Assembly: GCA_903855945.1 (NCBI GenBank) | Contig: CAIOAK010000129.1 | Coordinates: forward strand, 1 to 64,000 | Length of the DNA stretch: 64,000 bases | Source of the DNA: an uncultured Anaeromyxobacter sp. | GTDB lineage: Bacteria > Myxococcota > Myxococcia > Myxococcales > Anaeromyxobacteraceae | Reading direction: 5' to 3' | In this document: positions 28,178 to 39,989 of the stretch, piece by piece | Numbering within the stretch: the first letter of the stretch is position 1 | Layout: the number at the start of each line of letters is the position of its first letter | The notes under the pieces: generated by a model | What the model was told of the DNA's origin: nothing | The model's database searches: none | What the model saw: only the letters and a program-made list of their open reading frames with translations | Translations under genes and position numbers: made by a program

Positions 28178-28252
28178 GGAGGAGAGTGTACGGCGCCTCG
28201 CCGCGCCGAGGAAACACGTGAACTTTCCAGGGAAACCGGTTATTCGCTTCGC

Positions 28253-29266
28253 ATGCTGGTCGTGATGAAGCCGAACGCCACCGAGGCGCAGGTCGACGCG
28301 GTCATCGAGCGGATCCGCTCCCTCGGCCTCGTGCCCCACGCCATCCCCGGCGCCCAGCGGACCGCCATCGGCATCACCGGGAACAAGGGCTCCCTCGACC
28401 CGTCGCTCTTCGACGCCATGCCGGGCGTGCGAGAGGCCATCCGGGTCTCGCAGCCCTTCAAGCTGGTTTCACGGGAAGTGAAAGAGGAGGACACGGTCAT
28501 CGACGTGGGCGGGGTCCTCCTCGGCGGGACGCGCATCGTGGTCATGGCCGGTCCCTGCTCGGTCGAGTCGCGGGATCAGATCCTGGAGGCCGCGCGCGCG
28601 GTGAAGGCGGCCGGCGCGACGCTGCTCCGCGGCGGCGCCTACAAGCCCCGGACGAGCCCGTACGAGTTCCAGGGGCTGGCGCAGGAGGGGCTCGACCTGC
28701 TCGCGCTGGCCCGCCAGGAGACCGGCCTCCGCATCGTCACCGAGGCCATGGACGTGGAGACCCTCCCGCAGGTGGCGGCCGTCGCCGACCTGGTGCAGAT
28801 CGGCGCCCGCAACATGCAGAACTTCTCGCTCCTGAAGCAGGCCGGGAAGCTGGGGAAGCCGGTGCTCCTGAAGCGCGGCCCCTCGGCCACCATCCGCGAG
28901 TGGCTCATGGCCGCCGAGTACGTGGTGGCTCACGGCAACCCGAACGTGGCGCTGTGCGAGCGGGGCATCCGCACCTTCGAGAACGCCACCCGCAACACCC
29001 TCGACCTGAACGCGGTCCCGGTGCTGAAGTCTCTCACCCACCTGCCGGTGGTGGTCGATCCGTCCCACGGGATCGGGATCCGGGCCCATGTCCCGGCCAT
29101 GGCCCGCGCGGCGGTGGCCGCCGGCGCCGACGGGCTCATCGTCGAGGTCCACCCCTGCCCGGAGAAGGCGCTGTCGGACGGGCAGCAGTCGCTCACCCCC
29201 GGCGAGTTCGAGGGGTTGATGGCCCAGGTGAAGGTCATCGCAGGCGCCGTCGGCCGCCCCATCTAG
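28253..29266 (+). CDS. aroF: DAHP synthase, AroF/type I-beta, copy 1
   Basis: The protein has 337 residues. The first ~70 form a ferredoxin-like regulatory domain ([20 protein letters not shown]), as in the Thermotoga-type enzyme inhibited by Tyr or Phe. The barrel has [40 protein letters not shown] and [14 protein letters not shown]. It joins phosphoenolpyruvate and erythrose-4-phosphate, the first shikimate step. A second, very similar copy follows 37 nt downstream. Split palindrome copy 3 lies in the codons for VSREVK. Confidence 0.94.
   Translation: MLVVMKPNATEAQVDAVIERIRSLGLVPHAIPGAQRTAIGITGNKGSLDPSLFDAMPGVREAIRVSQPFKLVSREVKEEDTVIDVGGVLLGGTRIVVMAGPCSVESRDQILEAARAVKAAGATLLRGGAYKPRTSPYEFQGLAQEGLDLLALARQETGLRIVTEAMDVETLPQVAAVADLVQIGARNMQNFSLLKQAGKLGKPVLLKRGPSATIREWLMAAEYVVAHGNPNVALCERGIRTFENATRNTLDLNAVPVLKSLTHLPVVVDPSHGIGIRAHVPAMARAAVAAGADGLIVEVHPCPEKALSDGQQSLTPGEFEGLMAQVKVIAGAVGRPI
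28468..28482. repeat. TTCAC-N5-GTGAA split palindrome, copy 3 (in aroF copy 1)
   Basis: Perfect arms with spacer GGGAA; one further base pair extends each arm (TTTCAC/GTGAAA). Codons are GTT TCA CGG GAA GTG AAA. The paralogous gene encodes the same peptide at 29517-29534 as GTC TCC CGG GAG GTG AAG and lacks the palindrome, so every difference is synonymous. Confidence 0.8.
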
Positions 29267-29303
29267 TTCCGAGACGCCGGCGCCCGGGCGCCGAGGAGAA
29301 GCC

Positions 29304-30320
<1,017 letters not shown>

Positions 30321-30336
30321 TCGCTCGGCGAGTCGC

Positions 30337-31142
30337 TCAGCGCCGCAGCGACCGCGACAGCGACGCCACGAAGCGGCGCACCCGCTCGGCCCGCGCCTTG
30401 CGCGCGCCGCCTTCAGCGATGCGCTGCACGATGGCGCTTCCCACCACCACGCCGTCGGCGATCCGCCCGACGGCCCGGGCCTGCGCCGGGGTCCCCACCC
30501 CGAAGCCGACCACCACCGGGACGCGGCTCCGCTTCCGGACCGCCGCGACCTTGGCGCCGAGGTCGGCAGGCAGCGAGGTGCGCGCGCCGGTCACGCCGGC
30601 GACCGAGACGAAGTAGACGAAGCCGGTGGCGGCGTCGCAGGCGGCGGCGATCCGGGCGGGGGTCGAGGTGGGGGCGAGGAGGAAGACCACCTTCACGCCC
30701 CGTTCCACCGCGGCGGCGCGGAAGGAGACGGCCTCCTCCGGGGGCAGGTCGGGCAGGATGACGGCGTCCACGCCCGAGGCGGCGCAGCCGTCGAGGAAGC
30801 GCTCCTCGCCGTACGCCATCACCGGGTTCACGTACCCCATGAGCGCGATGGCGGCGGGGGTCCGGCGCCGGACCTCGGCGGCGAGGGCCAGGCAGGAGGC
30901 GACCGTCGTCCCGGCGCGCAGCGCCCGCTCGCCCGCCGCCTGGATGGTCTTCCCATCGGCGATGGGATCGGAGAAGGGCATGCCGATCTCGAGGATGTCG
31001 GCGCCGCCCGCGGCGCAGGCGAGGGCCATCTCGCGGGAGGTGGCGAGGTCGGGATCGCCGCCCATGACGTAGGTGACCAGCACACTGCCGCCGCGTTTCG
31101 CGGCGGCTGAAAATGCCGCCTGGATCCGATCGGGAGAAGCGC

Positions 31143-31146
<4 letters not shown>
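30337..31146 (-). CDS. trpA: tryptophan synthase alpha chain
   Basis: The protein has 269 residues and is a TIM barrel. [13 protein letters not shown] carries the catalytic Glu and the phosphate-side Asp. [11 protein letters not shown] and [12 protein letters not shown] are conserved loops, and [13 protein letters not shown] and [10 protein letters not shown] bind the phosphate. It cleaves indole-3-glycerol phosphate to indole. It is the last gene of trpEGDCFBA, with its ATG overlapping the trpB stop (ATGA). Confidence 0.96.
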
Positions 31147-32353
<1,207 letters not shown>

Positions 32354-32357
<4 letters not shown>

Positions 32358-32977
32358 GGGAGTCGGACCTCGCGGGCGGCGGAGACGAAGCGGGCCATGC
32401 GGTCGGCGTCTTTCACTCCGGGTGAAGATTCCACGCCGCTGGCCACGTCCACCGCCCAGGGGCGGACGGCGCGGATGGCGTCGGCCACGTTCTCCGGGGT
32501 GAGGCCGCCGGCCAGGAGGACCGGCGCCACGGTGGCCACCCCGGCGGCGAGCGACCAGTCGAACGGGCGGCCGCTGCCCCCGTGCCCCGGGGAGGGGGTG
32601 TCCACGAGGAAGGCCTGGACGTCGTAGGCGCGCAGGCGATCGAGGTCGGAGGCCCGGTCGGCCGGGACCGACTTCACCACCGGGAACGGAAGCCGGGCGC
32701 AGAGCTCGGGGGACTCGTCGCCGTGGAGCTGCAGGACCTGGATCCCGGTCACGGCCGCGATGGCCCGCAACTCCTCCTCGACCTGGTCCACGAAGACCCC
32801 CACCGGCGTGACGAAGGGGGGGAGATGTCGAACGATCTCCCGCGCCACGGCCGGCGCGACGAACCGCCTCGAACCGGGCCAGAAGTTGAAGCCGAGGGCG
32901 TCCACGCCCAGGCGGACGGCCGCGAGCGCGTCCGCGAGGCGGGTCACCCCGCAGACCTTGATCCGAACGGAGTTCAC
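32354..32977 (-). CDS. trpF: phosphoribosylanthranilate isomerase
   Basis: The protein has 207 residues from a GTG that overlaps the trpC stop (GTGA). [12 protein letters not shown] carries the catalytic Cys, LQLHGDES is the conserved loop, [19 protein letters not shown] carries the general acid Asp, and [11 protein letters not shown] and [12 protein letters not shown] bind the phosphate. It converts N-(5-phosphoribosyl)anthranilate to CdRP. The codons for SSPGVK contain split palindrome copy 4. Confidence 0.95.
32412..32426. repeat. TTCAC-N5-GTGAA split palindrome, copy 4 (in trpF)
   Basis: Perfect arms with spacer TCCGG on the plus strand. On the coding minus strand the codons are TCT TCA CCC GGA GTG AAA, in the same phase (xTCACxx...GTGAAx) as copies 2, 3 and 5, again using codons otherwise rare here. 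Confidence 0.8.
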
Positions 32978-33759
32978 CGGGCCGCCTGGAGCTCCGCGAG
33001 GAGCGCACCCGGGTCGGGGGCGCGCACGAGCGCCTCGCCCACGAGGAAGTTGGCCGCGCCGGCCCGCCGCAGCCGTGCGACGTCGGCCGGCGTCCGGATG
33101 CCGCTTTCGGAGACCCCGCGCACGCCCGCGGGGAGCGCCGGGAGCACCGACTCGCTCGCCGCCAGGTCCACCCGGAAGGTGCGCAGGTCGCGGTTGTTGA
33201 CGCCGACGATCCGCGCACCCGCGGCCAGCGCCACCTCGGCCTCGGCGAGATCGTGCACCTCGACGAGCGCCGAGAGCCCGAGCGCCTCGCAGTCGTCGAG
33301 CCTCCGCCGCAGGAGGTCCCCCGGAAGGGCCGAGACGATGAGGAGCGCTGCATCGGCGCCCCGGACCCGCGCCTCGAGGAGCTGGTAGCGCTCCAGCACG
33401 AAGTCCTTCCGGAGCAGCGGGATCCCCACGCGTGCGCGGGCTGCGGCGAGGTCGTCGAGGGAGCCGCCGAAGCCCGGCCCGTCGGTGAGGACCGAGATGG
33501 CGGCGGCGCCGGCCTCGGCGTAGCGAGCCGCCTGGGCGGGGGCGTCGAGCCGTGCGTCGATGGCGCCCGCCGAGGGGCTCGCCCGCTTCACCTCGGCGAT
33601 GATCCGGACCGGCCCTCCGGCGGGGGAGAGCGCATCCTCGAGCCGGCCGCCGCGCGGGGCGTCGGCGAGGCGCCCCTCGAGCTCCCGCTCCGGGAGCTCC
33701 GCCCGTCGCGCCGCGACCTCCTGGGCCTTGCGCGCGAGGATCTCGTCGAGGAGCGTCAT
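32974..33759 (-). CDS. trpC: indole-3-glycerol phosphate synthase
   Basis: The protein has 261 residues. [15 protein letters not shown] carries the catalytic Glu and Lys, [17 protein letters not shown] the central loop, [16 protein letters not shown] the second Lys, [11 protein letters not shown] follows, and [11 protein letters not shown] binds the phosphate. It closes the indole ring from CdRP. The ATG overlaps the trpD stop (ATGA). Confidence 0.96.
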   Translation of the reverse strand: MTLLDEILARKAQEVAARRAELPERELEGRLADAPRGGRLEDALSPAGGPVRIIAEVKRASPSAGAIDARLDAPAQAARYAEAGAAAISVLTDGPGFGGSLDDLAAARARVGIPLLRKDFVLERYQLLEARVRGADAALLIVSALPGDLLRRRLDDCEALGLSALVEVHDLAEAEVALAAGARIVGVNNRDLRTFRVDLAASESVLPALPAGVRGVSESGIRTPADVARLRRAGAANFLVGEALVRAPDPGALLAELQAAR

Positions 33760-34763
33760 CCCCGGCTCACCGAGGCGAGCCGCGCGAGCTTGTCGGCCGC
33801 GGCCCCCCGGTCGATCGATCCGGCGGCCAGCAGGACCCCTGCCCGGAGATCGGGAGCCGCGCCGGCGGCCACCAGCGCCGCCGCGGCGTTGGCGAGCACG
33901 GCGTCCCGGGGCCCGCCCCGCGCGCCCGAGAGCACCTCGCGCGTGATCCGGGCATTCGTCTCGGCATCGCCTCCGGCGAGCGAGCTGGCCGGCCACCGCG
34001 CCAGCCCGAGCTCCTCGGGCGTGATGTCGAAGGTCCGCACCGAGCCTCCCCGCACCTCGGCCACATGGGTCGTCCCGGTGACCGCGATCTCGTCGAGCCC
34101 CTCGCCGTGCACCACGAAGGCGTGGACCGAGCCCAGCGCGGCGAGGACGCCGCCCAGCACCGGAACCCACCGGCGCTCGTAGACGCCCATGACCTGGCAG
34201 GGCGCGCCGGCCGGGTTGGCGAGCGGACCGAGCAGGTTGAAGATGGTCCGGATGGCGAGCTCGCGCCGGATGCCGGCCACCGCCTTGAAGGCCGGGTGGA
34301 GCTTCGGGGCGAAGAGGAAGCCGATCCCCACCTCGGCGATGCAGCGCTCCACCCGCTCCCGGGGCGCGTCGACGTCCACGCCGAGCGCCGCGAGCACGTC
34401 GGCCGAGCCGCACTTCGAGGAGACGGAGCGGTTGCCGTGCTTGGCCACGGTCACGCCGGCTCCCGCGACGACGAAGGCCGCGGTGGTGGAGATGTTGAAG
34501 GTGTTCTGTCCGTCGCCCCCGGTCCCGCAGGTGTCCACGAAGACCTCGCGGTCCACCCGGACCCGCTCCGACCGCTCGCGCATCACCTGGGCGGCCCCGG
34601 TGATCTCCTCGACCGTCTCCCCCTTGAGCCGGAGGGCGGCCAGGAAGGCGCCCACCTGGGCCGGCGTGGCGCCGCCGTCGGCCACCTCGCCCATGAGCTC
34701 GACCATCTCCGCGCGGGAGAGGTCGCCGCCGGTCACCAGCCGGGAGATCGCCTGAAGGATCAC
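33756..34763 (-). CDS. trpD: anthranilate phosphoribosyltransferase
   Basis: The protein has 335 residues from a GTG with GGGAGGAA just upstream; this GTG overlaps the trpG stop (GTGA). VDTCGTGGDGQNTFNISTT binds PRPP, KHGNRSVSSKCGSADVLAAL is the anthranilate-side motif, and FNLLGPLANPAGAP is family-specific. It transfers phosphoribose to anthranilate. Longer open frame upstream belongs to the trpG antiframe and is not used. Confidence 0.95.
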   Translation of the reverse strand: MILQAISRLVTGGDLSRAEMVELMGEVADGGATPAQVGAFLAALRLKGETVEEITGAAQVMRERSERVRVDREVFVDTCGTGGDGQNTFNISTTAAFVVAGAGVTVAKHGNRSVSSKCGSADVLAALGVDVDAPRERVERCIAEVGIGFLFAPKLHPAFKAVAGIRRELAIRTIFNLLGPLANPAGAPCQVMGVYERRWVPVLGGVLAALGSVHAFVVHGEGLDEIAVTGTTHVAEVRGGSVRTFDITPEELGLARWPASSLAGGDAETNARITREVLSGARGGPRDAVLANAAAALVAAGAAPDLRAGVLLAAGSIDRGAAADKLARLASVSRG

Positions 34764-35353
34764 GACTTCCTCCCGGCCCGGACCCGGGCCAGCCAGTTGC
34801 CGAGCAGCGCCTTGCCCGGGCCGGTGAGCACCGACTCGGGGTGGAACTGCACCCCCTCGACGTCGAGCCGCCGGTGGCGGAGCCCCATCACCTCGCCCTC
34901 GCGGGTCCAGGAGGTGATCCGAAGGTCGCGGGGCATCGAGGCCCGCTCCACCACGAGCGAGTGGTACCGCCCCGCCTCGAAGGGGGACGGGATCCCCTCG
35001 TAGATGCCCTTGCCGTCGTGGAGGACCGGGCTCGCCTTGCCGTGGACGATGCGGACGTTGCGAACCACCCTGCCGCCGAAGGCCTGGCCGATGGCCTGGT
35101 GCCCCAGGCACACGCCGAGGATGGGCAGCTCGCCGGCGAGGGAGCGGATGGCTTCCAGGCTCACCCCCGCCTCGTCGGGCGTGCAGGGGCCGGGCGAGAC
35201 CACGAGCGCACGGGGGCGGAGGCGGCGGATCCCGGCCACGTCGATGGCGTCGTTGCGGAAGACCCGGACGTCGGCGCCCAGCTCCCCCAGGTACTGGACG
35301 AGGTTCCAGGTGAAGGAGTCGTAGTTGTCGACGAGCAGGACGCGGGGCTTCAC
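34760..35353 (-). CDS. trpG: anthranilate synthase glutamine amidotransferase subunit
   Basis: The protein has 197 residues and is a class I glutamine amidotransferase. ILGVCLGHQAIGQAFGG carries the nucleophile Cys, and the His-Glu of the triad is in GVQFHPESVLTG. It supplies ammonia to TrpE; this type can also serve PabB in folate synthesis. The GTG start overlaps the trpE stop (GTGA). No independent pabA is seen in the window. Confidence 0.95.
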   Translation of the reverse strand: MKPRVLLVDNYDSFTWNLVQYLGELGADVRVFRNDAIDVAGIRRLRPRALVVSPGPCTPDEAGVSLEAIRSLAGELPILGVCLGHQAIGQAFGGRVVRNVRIVHGKASPVLHDGKGIYEGIPSPFEAGRYHSLVVERASMPRDLRITSWTREGEVMGLRHRRLDVEGVQFHPESVLTGPGKALLGNWLARVRAGRKS

Positions 35354-36804
35354 CGGCCGGCCCTCCCGCGACGCGGCGCCTTCTTCCGGGGCTCCGAGCC
35401 GCGCACCGCTTGTGCCCGCGCGTCCAGGTCGCGGGACTCGGCCTGGGCGACCGCGGTGAAGAGGGCGCGTGCCTTGTTCACGGTCTCCTGGTACTCCGCC
35501 GCCGGCTTCGAGTCGTAGACCAGCCCGGCCCCGGCCTGGACCGAGATGCGCCGCCCCGACTGCATGAGCGTGCGGATGGCGATGCACATCTCCATGTCGC
35601 CGCCGCGGTCGAAGTAGCCCACCGCGCCCGCGTACGGGCCGCGGCGCGCCGGCTCCAGCTCGTCGATGATCTCCATGGCCCGCACCTTGGGCGAGCCGGA
35701 GACGGTGCCGGCCGGAAAGCCCGCCCGCAGGACGTCGAGGGAGTCGAGCCCCGGGGCGAGCCGCCCCCGGACCTCCGACACGAGGTGCATCACGTGGGAG
35801 TAGCGCTCCACGGTCTTGAGCTGCGTGACCCGCACCGAGCCCACCGCGCTCACCCGCCCCACGTCGTTCCGCCCCAGGTCAACGAGCATGACGTGCTCGG
35901 CGTTCTCCTTGGGGTCGGCGCGCAGGTCCTCCTCGAGCCGGCGATCCTCCTCCGGATCCTTCCCGCGCCGGCGCGTCCCGGCGATGGGGCGCAGCGTCAC
36001 CTCGCCGTCCTCCAGCTTCACGAGCGTCTCCGGCGAGCTGCCCACGAGCGCCTGGCTCCCGTTCTGGAGGTAGAAGAGGTACGGCGACGGGTTCACCCGG
36101 CGCAGCGCACGGTAGACCTCGAAGGGCGGCACCGAGACCTCGGCGTCGAAGCGCTGCGACAGCACGATCTGCTGGCAGTCGCCGGCCTTCACGTACTCCT
36201 GGGCGCGCCGCACGGCCCGCTCGAACTGGGCGCGGGTCACGCGGGGGTGGAGCTCGGCAGCGCGGCGGCTCCCGGGCGTGCGCCGGTCGCGCAGCGGCCG
36301 GGCCAGCGTCGCGAGCGTCCCGCCGATGCGGGCGAGCGCCGCGTGGTAGAGCGCGCGCGGATCGTCCCCCTCCTCGCAGCGGACCTCCGAGATCACGTGC
36401 AGGGAGTGGCGCAGGTTGTCGAACGCCACCACCTGGTCGAAGTCGAGGAAGAGGGCGTCGGGGAAGCCGAGCTCGTCCTCCTTCGCGATGGGGACGCGCG
36501 GCTCGAAGAGCTTCACCGCGTCGTAGGAGAGGAAGCCCACGAGCCCGCCGGAGAAGCGGGGGGTCCCGGGGATGCGCACGGCCTGGTGGGTGGCGAGCTC
36601 GCGCCGGATCCACGCGATCGGATCGGCGGGCTGGCCGAGGCGCCAGGTCATGGAGCTGCGCGGGCCGGCGCCCAGGAAGCTGAATCGGCCGGACCGCTCC
36701 CCGCCCTCGACCGACTCGAGCAGGAAGGCCTGCCGCTTCCCGCGGGAGAGCTTCAGGAACGCCGAGACGGGGGTCTCGGTGTCGGCCTCCACCTCGACGC
36801 GCAC
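35350..36804 (-). CDS. trpE: anthranilate synthase component I (5' end uncertain)
   Basis: From the GTG at 36804 the protein has 484 residues, with the feedback-inhibition segment LLESVEGGERSGRFSFLG, chorismate-site motifs LVGSSPETLVKLEDG, RPIAGTRRRG, FPAGTVSGSPKVRAMEII and YAGAVGYFDRGG. However, frame similarity to normal TrpE N-termini extends upstream (ALRASPDLETFEGLCRPGRA) with no ATG, GTG or TTG before a stop; the nearest in-frame candidate is CTG at 36867. An ATG at 36895 overlapping the panD stop (ATGA) is one nucleotide out of frame. The true start therefore may be disrupted by a one-base indel. The C-terminal ~30 residues are a basic tail (RKKAPRRGRAGR). Confidence 0.85.
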   Translation of the reverse strand: MRVEVEADTETPVSAFLKLSRGKRQAFLLESVEGGERSGRFSFLGAGPRSSMTWRLGQPADPIAWIRRELATHQAVRIPGTPRFSGGLVGFLSYDAVKLFEPRVPIAKEDELGFPDALFLDFDQVVAFDNLRHSLHVISEVRCEEGDDPRALYHAALARIGGTLATLARPLRDRRTPGSRRAAELHPRVTRAQFERAVRRAQEYVKAGDCQQIVLSQRFDAEVSVPPFEVYRALRRVNPSPYLFYLQNGSQALVGSSPETLVKLEDGEVTLRPIAGTRRRGKDPEEDRRLEEDLRADPKENAEHVMLVDLGRNDVGRVSAVGSVRVTQLKTVERYSHVMHLVSEVRGRLAPGLDSLDVLRAGFPAGTVSGSPKVRAMEIIDELEPARRGPYAGAVGYFDRGGDMEMCIAIRTLMQSGRRISVQAGAGLVYDSKPAAEYQETVNKARALFTAVAQAESRDLDARAQAVRGSEPRKKAPRRGRAGR

Positions 36805-36871
36805 GGGGATGGCGCGCCCGGGCCGGCAAAGCCCCTCGAACGTCTCCAGGTCGGGCGAGGCGCGCAGGGCG

Positions 36872-36895
36872 TCAGCGCCAAAGCAACACCGTCAT
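36872..36895 (-). other. heptapeptide frame MTVLLWR between panD and trpE
   Basis: An ATG overlapping the panD stop (ATGA) opens a seven-codon frame with one Trp codon, ending in TGA five bases before the CTG that opens the trpE-like frame. It is either the original trpE start cut off by a single extra base, or a minimal leader peptide. One Trp codon is weak support for attenuation, and I see no clear alternative hairpins. Confidence 0.4.
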
Positions 36896-37287
36896 GCCAC
36901 CACCCGGCGGGCCGGTCCTGCGACCTCGGCCACGTCCTTGGCGACGATGCGGTTCTTCGCGTCGACCAGCACCACCTGCGGCACGTGGTTGCGGGCCTCC
37001 GACTCTTCCATCTCGGCGAACGTGGCCAGGATGACCATGTCGCCGGGGCGGTTCAGGTGGGCGGCCGCACCGTTGATGCAGATGATGCCGCTGCCCCGCT
37101 CGCCGCGGATGGCGTAGGTCTGGAGACGGGTGCCCCGCGTGATGTTCCACACGTGCACGGCCTCGTATTCCCAGATCCCGGCCGCGTCCAGGAGGTCCTC
37201 GTCGATGGAGACCGAGCCCTCGTAGTCGAGGTCCGCGTGGGTGACCGTCGCGCGGTGTATCTTGGACTTGAAGAAACTCCGGCGCAT
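36892..37287 (-). CDS. panD: aspartate 1-decarboxylase (pyruvoyl enzyme)
   Basis: The protein has 131 residues. The proenzyme self-cleavage site Gly24-Ser25 is in DYEGSVSID, and the catalytic-site segments [19 protein letters not shown] and [16 protein letters not shown] are intact. It makes beta-alanine for pantothenate and CoA. It sits directly before trpE, so it may be the first gene of the trp transcript. It is divergent from the cyclase-like gene with 32 nt between. Confidence 0.95.
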   Translation of the reverse strand: MRRSFFKSKIHRATVTHADLDYEGSVSIDEDLLDAAGIWEYEAVHVWNITRGTRLQTYAIRGERGSGIICINGAAAHLNRPGDMVILATFAEMEESEARNHVPQVVLVDAKNRIVAKDVAEVAGPARRVVA

Positions 37288-37319
37288 GCTCGGGCTTTGT
37301 ACCCGGAGGGAGGCTTCCG

Positions 37320-39989
37320 ATCAAGACATCAGGCGACAGGGAGGCGGGGGGGGCACCGATAGCGCCCCGCCGCCTGCGCATCCTCGAGGAGGCATGCGCG
37401 CAGGGGGAGGCCTTCCTGCGGCTCGATCCCGCACGCCTCCGCTTCCGTCTCGGAACGTCGCTCGCCGACCTGCGGGTCCCGCTGGTCCTGGGGGGCGACG
37501 CGGCCTCCCTGGTCCGCGGGGCGGTGGATCAGCTGGGTCTCCTCCTCTGCACCGGGTACCGGCGCACCTTCCCCGCAGTGGAGATGGACCGGCTCTACCT
37601 CCGGGAGGACTACGCCTCCCTGCCGCCCATCGCCGACCAGCTCGGGATCGCCACCGGGGGGCCCGATCTCCGCGGGGCGGCCCGGCTGGCACTCGCCGCG
37701 CACCCGGCGCTCACCGGCGGGCTCGTCGCCGCCTGGATGGGACCGGGCGGGAAGGGGCGGTCCCTCACGGCGCTCTGGATCGCCACGCTCCGCCGCGCCG
37801 GCGAGGAGATGGCGGCGTCGCCGCGACGGGAGGAGACGCCGTACCTCGTCGCGCTGGGGCTCGCCGAGGCCCTTCAGGGCGCCGTGGGCCGGCTGAACGA
37901 GATCCTGCCGCGCCCCCCGCACGACCGCTGGCTGCGGGCCGCGGCGGTGACCGGTCTCTGGGTGTCGGCGCGCACGGGCATCCTCCGGTTCGCCCGGGAT
38001 GCCGGCCTGCGCGACGAGGATCCCCTCCGGCTCCGGATGGAGGCCGCCGTGAACGCCTCCACGCTGGCGGGCGGACGGGGAGGGCTCCAGGGCGGCGGAT
38101 CGACCCTGTACGGCCCGGAGCTCCTCGCCGGCATCCCCCGCGCGGACGACGTCGGGGGACTCCTCTCCGCCGGGGGAGCTGCCGAGGCGGCCGTCGCCGC
38201 GATCGCGTCGGCGCTGGCCAGCGACGACGAGGGCTCGCGTCGCGCCGAGACGGCGGTCGCCCTCTGGAAGCTGCGCGGAATGCTCCTCGAGTCGGCGCTC
38301 TCGGCCGAGGAGGGAAGGAACGGGGGAAGCGCCGCGGAGCTCCGGGCGCTGCTCACGGGCCCCGGGGCGCTCGCCCAGACGGTGGCGGACGAGGACGCCC
38401 GGGCCGGCCTCGCCACCCGGCTCTCGCAGGGGATGGGAGGCGCGCCGTCGGGCGGCGGCGCCGCGGCGCTCGAGCAGGCGCTGTGCGCCCTGCGCGCCTG
38501 GAAGGCCCGGGAGCCGGCGGCCGCGGTGGGGCTCCTGCGCGGCGAGGCCCGGCAACTCTACGCGCTCGCCGCGGCCGGTGTGCTGGCCGACCTGGCCCTC
38601 GAGCGGGTCGCCGCGCCGGTCCGCCAGGTGCTCGTCCCGCCCGCCGGCGCCGGCACCCCCGAGATGGAGTGGGAGGCGGGCCGGCTCTACCAGCTCTCCG
38701 CCCGACCCACGCCCATCCTCCTGGAGGCGCGGGAGCAGCCCATCGCCCACCTCTTCGCCGACGTGAAGGATTTCACTCGCCGTACGGGTCTGCTCGGGCC
38801 CGCCGCGATGGGGGAGTTCCTGCGGCGGGAGTTCTACCTCCCCATCCTGGCCGCGGCCCGCGACCGCTCCACCGGGATGGACCACCTGCCCGACGGGGGC
38901 GGCGTGACGGTGAACAACCTGCTCGGGGACGCCATCTCCTTCTCCGGCGACATCGAGGCGCTCGTGGAGCTGGCCACCGAGATCCGGCGGCTGCTCGCCG
39001 CCTACCAGGCCCGGCTGGAGCGGGAGGTGTCCTCGTCGGCCCTGGCCGGGCGGCTGGCCGCGCTGGAGGAGCGGTTCCGGGCCGGGATCGCGAGCGCCGA
39101 CGCAGCCCGGGATCTGGCCCGCGCCGACGCCGAGCGAGCCCCGGCCGGGAGCGGCGCCCGCGCCGAGGCGCACGCCCGGGCCGCCCTGCACGCCGCCGCG
39201 GCGAAGCGTCTCTCCGCCGAGCGGGAGCAGGAGGTCGCGCGCACGCGCGGCGAGGGGCTGGAGGCCGGGGTGTTCGTCTCCTTCGGTCCGGCGCCCCTCG
39301 TGATCTCGATCGACGACGCGGTGTTCGGCCGGAACCGGGTGGCCATCGCCGACAAGATCAACGAGTCGGCCCGCGGAACGGCGCGGGCGGGGCCGGCCCT
39401 GGCGCGCGCCGACGACGCGCTGGACGCGGCACGGAGCGTGCGGGGAACGCCCGGACTGCGCCACGCCTGGAGCGTCTTCATCGGACAGCCGCTCTCGCTT
39501 CCGGTCCCGCCCGACGCGGCGGCCGAGGTGCTCCGGGCGGCGCGTGCCGGCGACATGAACGAGGCGATGCGCGCGGTGGCGCGGCCGGTTCGGCGCGCCA
39601 TCGAGGCGGCGGCGCGCGCCGATGACGAGGCGGCCGGCGACGTCTACAACGCCGGAGCGGCCCTCTCGGAGGAGGCGCTCACGGCATGGCTGGCTGCCGT
39701 GGGGACCCGCCGCCGGGTCCGGCGCGTGGAGATGGACCCGCGCGCGCTGCCCGCCGAGCTGACCGATCGCTGGTGGTTCGGCGACGGCCACGTGAGCCTG
39801 GTGGTCACCTTCCACCCCGACGGCCGACCCGGGGAGATGTTCCGTCAGGTCGGGCGCGCCTGGTTCCGGGGGCTGGGGGAGGTTCCCGTGTGGGAGATGG
39901 CCGCCGGCACCGGTGGCCCGGCGGCCCTCTTCCAGGCGATGGGCGAGTCCTGGCTCGCGGGGCGGCCTATCCCTTCTGCGGGTTCTTGA
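37320..39989 (+). CDS. class III adenylate/guanylate cyclase-like protein with inserted helical segment
   Basis: The 889-residue frame is counted from an ATC that sits six bases after GGAGGGAGG; the first standard start codon in frame is GTG at 37524. Residues between ([20 protein letters not shown]) show normal coding bias, so translation probably begins upstream of 37524. The N-terminal ~470 residues are helical and unrecognised. The C-terminal part has cyclase motifs: [13 protein letters not shown] with the first metal Asp, [13 protein letters not shown] with the second, and [16 protein letters not shown] in the NxxxAR position. About 130 Ala/Arg/Glu-rich residues (39000-39250) are inserted inside the domain. 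The stop overlaps the convergent DsbA-like gene by 23 nt. Confidence 0.65.
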   Translation: MKTSGDREAGGAPIAPRRLRILEEACAQGEAFLRLDPARLRFRLGTSLADLRVPLVLGGDAASLVRGAVDQLGLLLCTGYRRTFPAVEMDRLYLREDYASLPPIADQLGIATGGPDLRGAARLALAAHPALTGGLVAAWMGPGGKGRSLTALWIATLRRAGEEMAASPRREETPYLVALGLAEALQGAVGRLNEILPRPPHDRWLRAAAVTGLWVSARTGILRFARDAGLRDEDPLRLRMEAAVNASTLAGGRGGLQGGGSTLYGPELLAGIPRADDVGGLLSAGGAAEAAVAAIASALASDDEGSRRAETAVALWKLRGMLLESALSAEEGRNGGSAAELRALLTGPGALAQTVADEDARAGLATRLSQGMGGAPSGGGAAALEQALCALRAWKAREPAAAVGLLRGEARQLYALAAAGVLADLALERVAAPVRQVLVPPAGAGTPEMEWEAGRLYQLSARPTPILLEAREQPIAHLFADVKDFTRRTGLLGPAAMGEFLRREFYLPILAAARDRSTGMDHLPDGGGVTVNNLLGDAISFSGDIEALVELATEIRRLLAAYQARLEREVSSSALAGRLAALEERFRAGIASADAARDLARADAERAPAGSGARAEAHARAALHAAAAKRLSAEREQEVARTRGEGLEAGVFVSFGPAPLVISIDDAVFGRNRVAIADKINESARGTARAGPALARADDALDAARSVRGTPGLRHAWSVFIGQPLSLPVPPDAAAEVLRAARAGDMNEAMRAVARPVRRAIEAAARADDEAAGDVYNAGAALSEEALTAWLAAVGTRRRVRRVEMDPRALPAELTDRWWFGDGHVSLVVTFHPDGRPGEMFRQVGRAWFRGLGEVPVWEMAAGTGGPAALFQAMGESWLAGRPIPSAGS

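Noticed and set aside
36805-36895. Classical trp attenuator
   Set aside because: Only one Trp codon in a seven-codon frame, and no clear alternative hairpins or T run before trpE.
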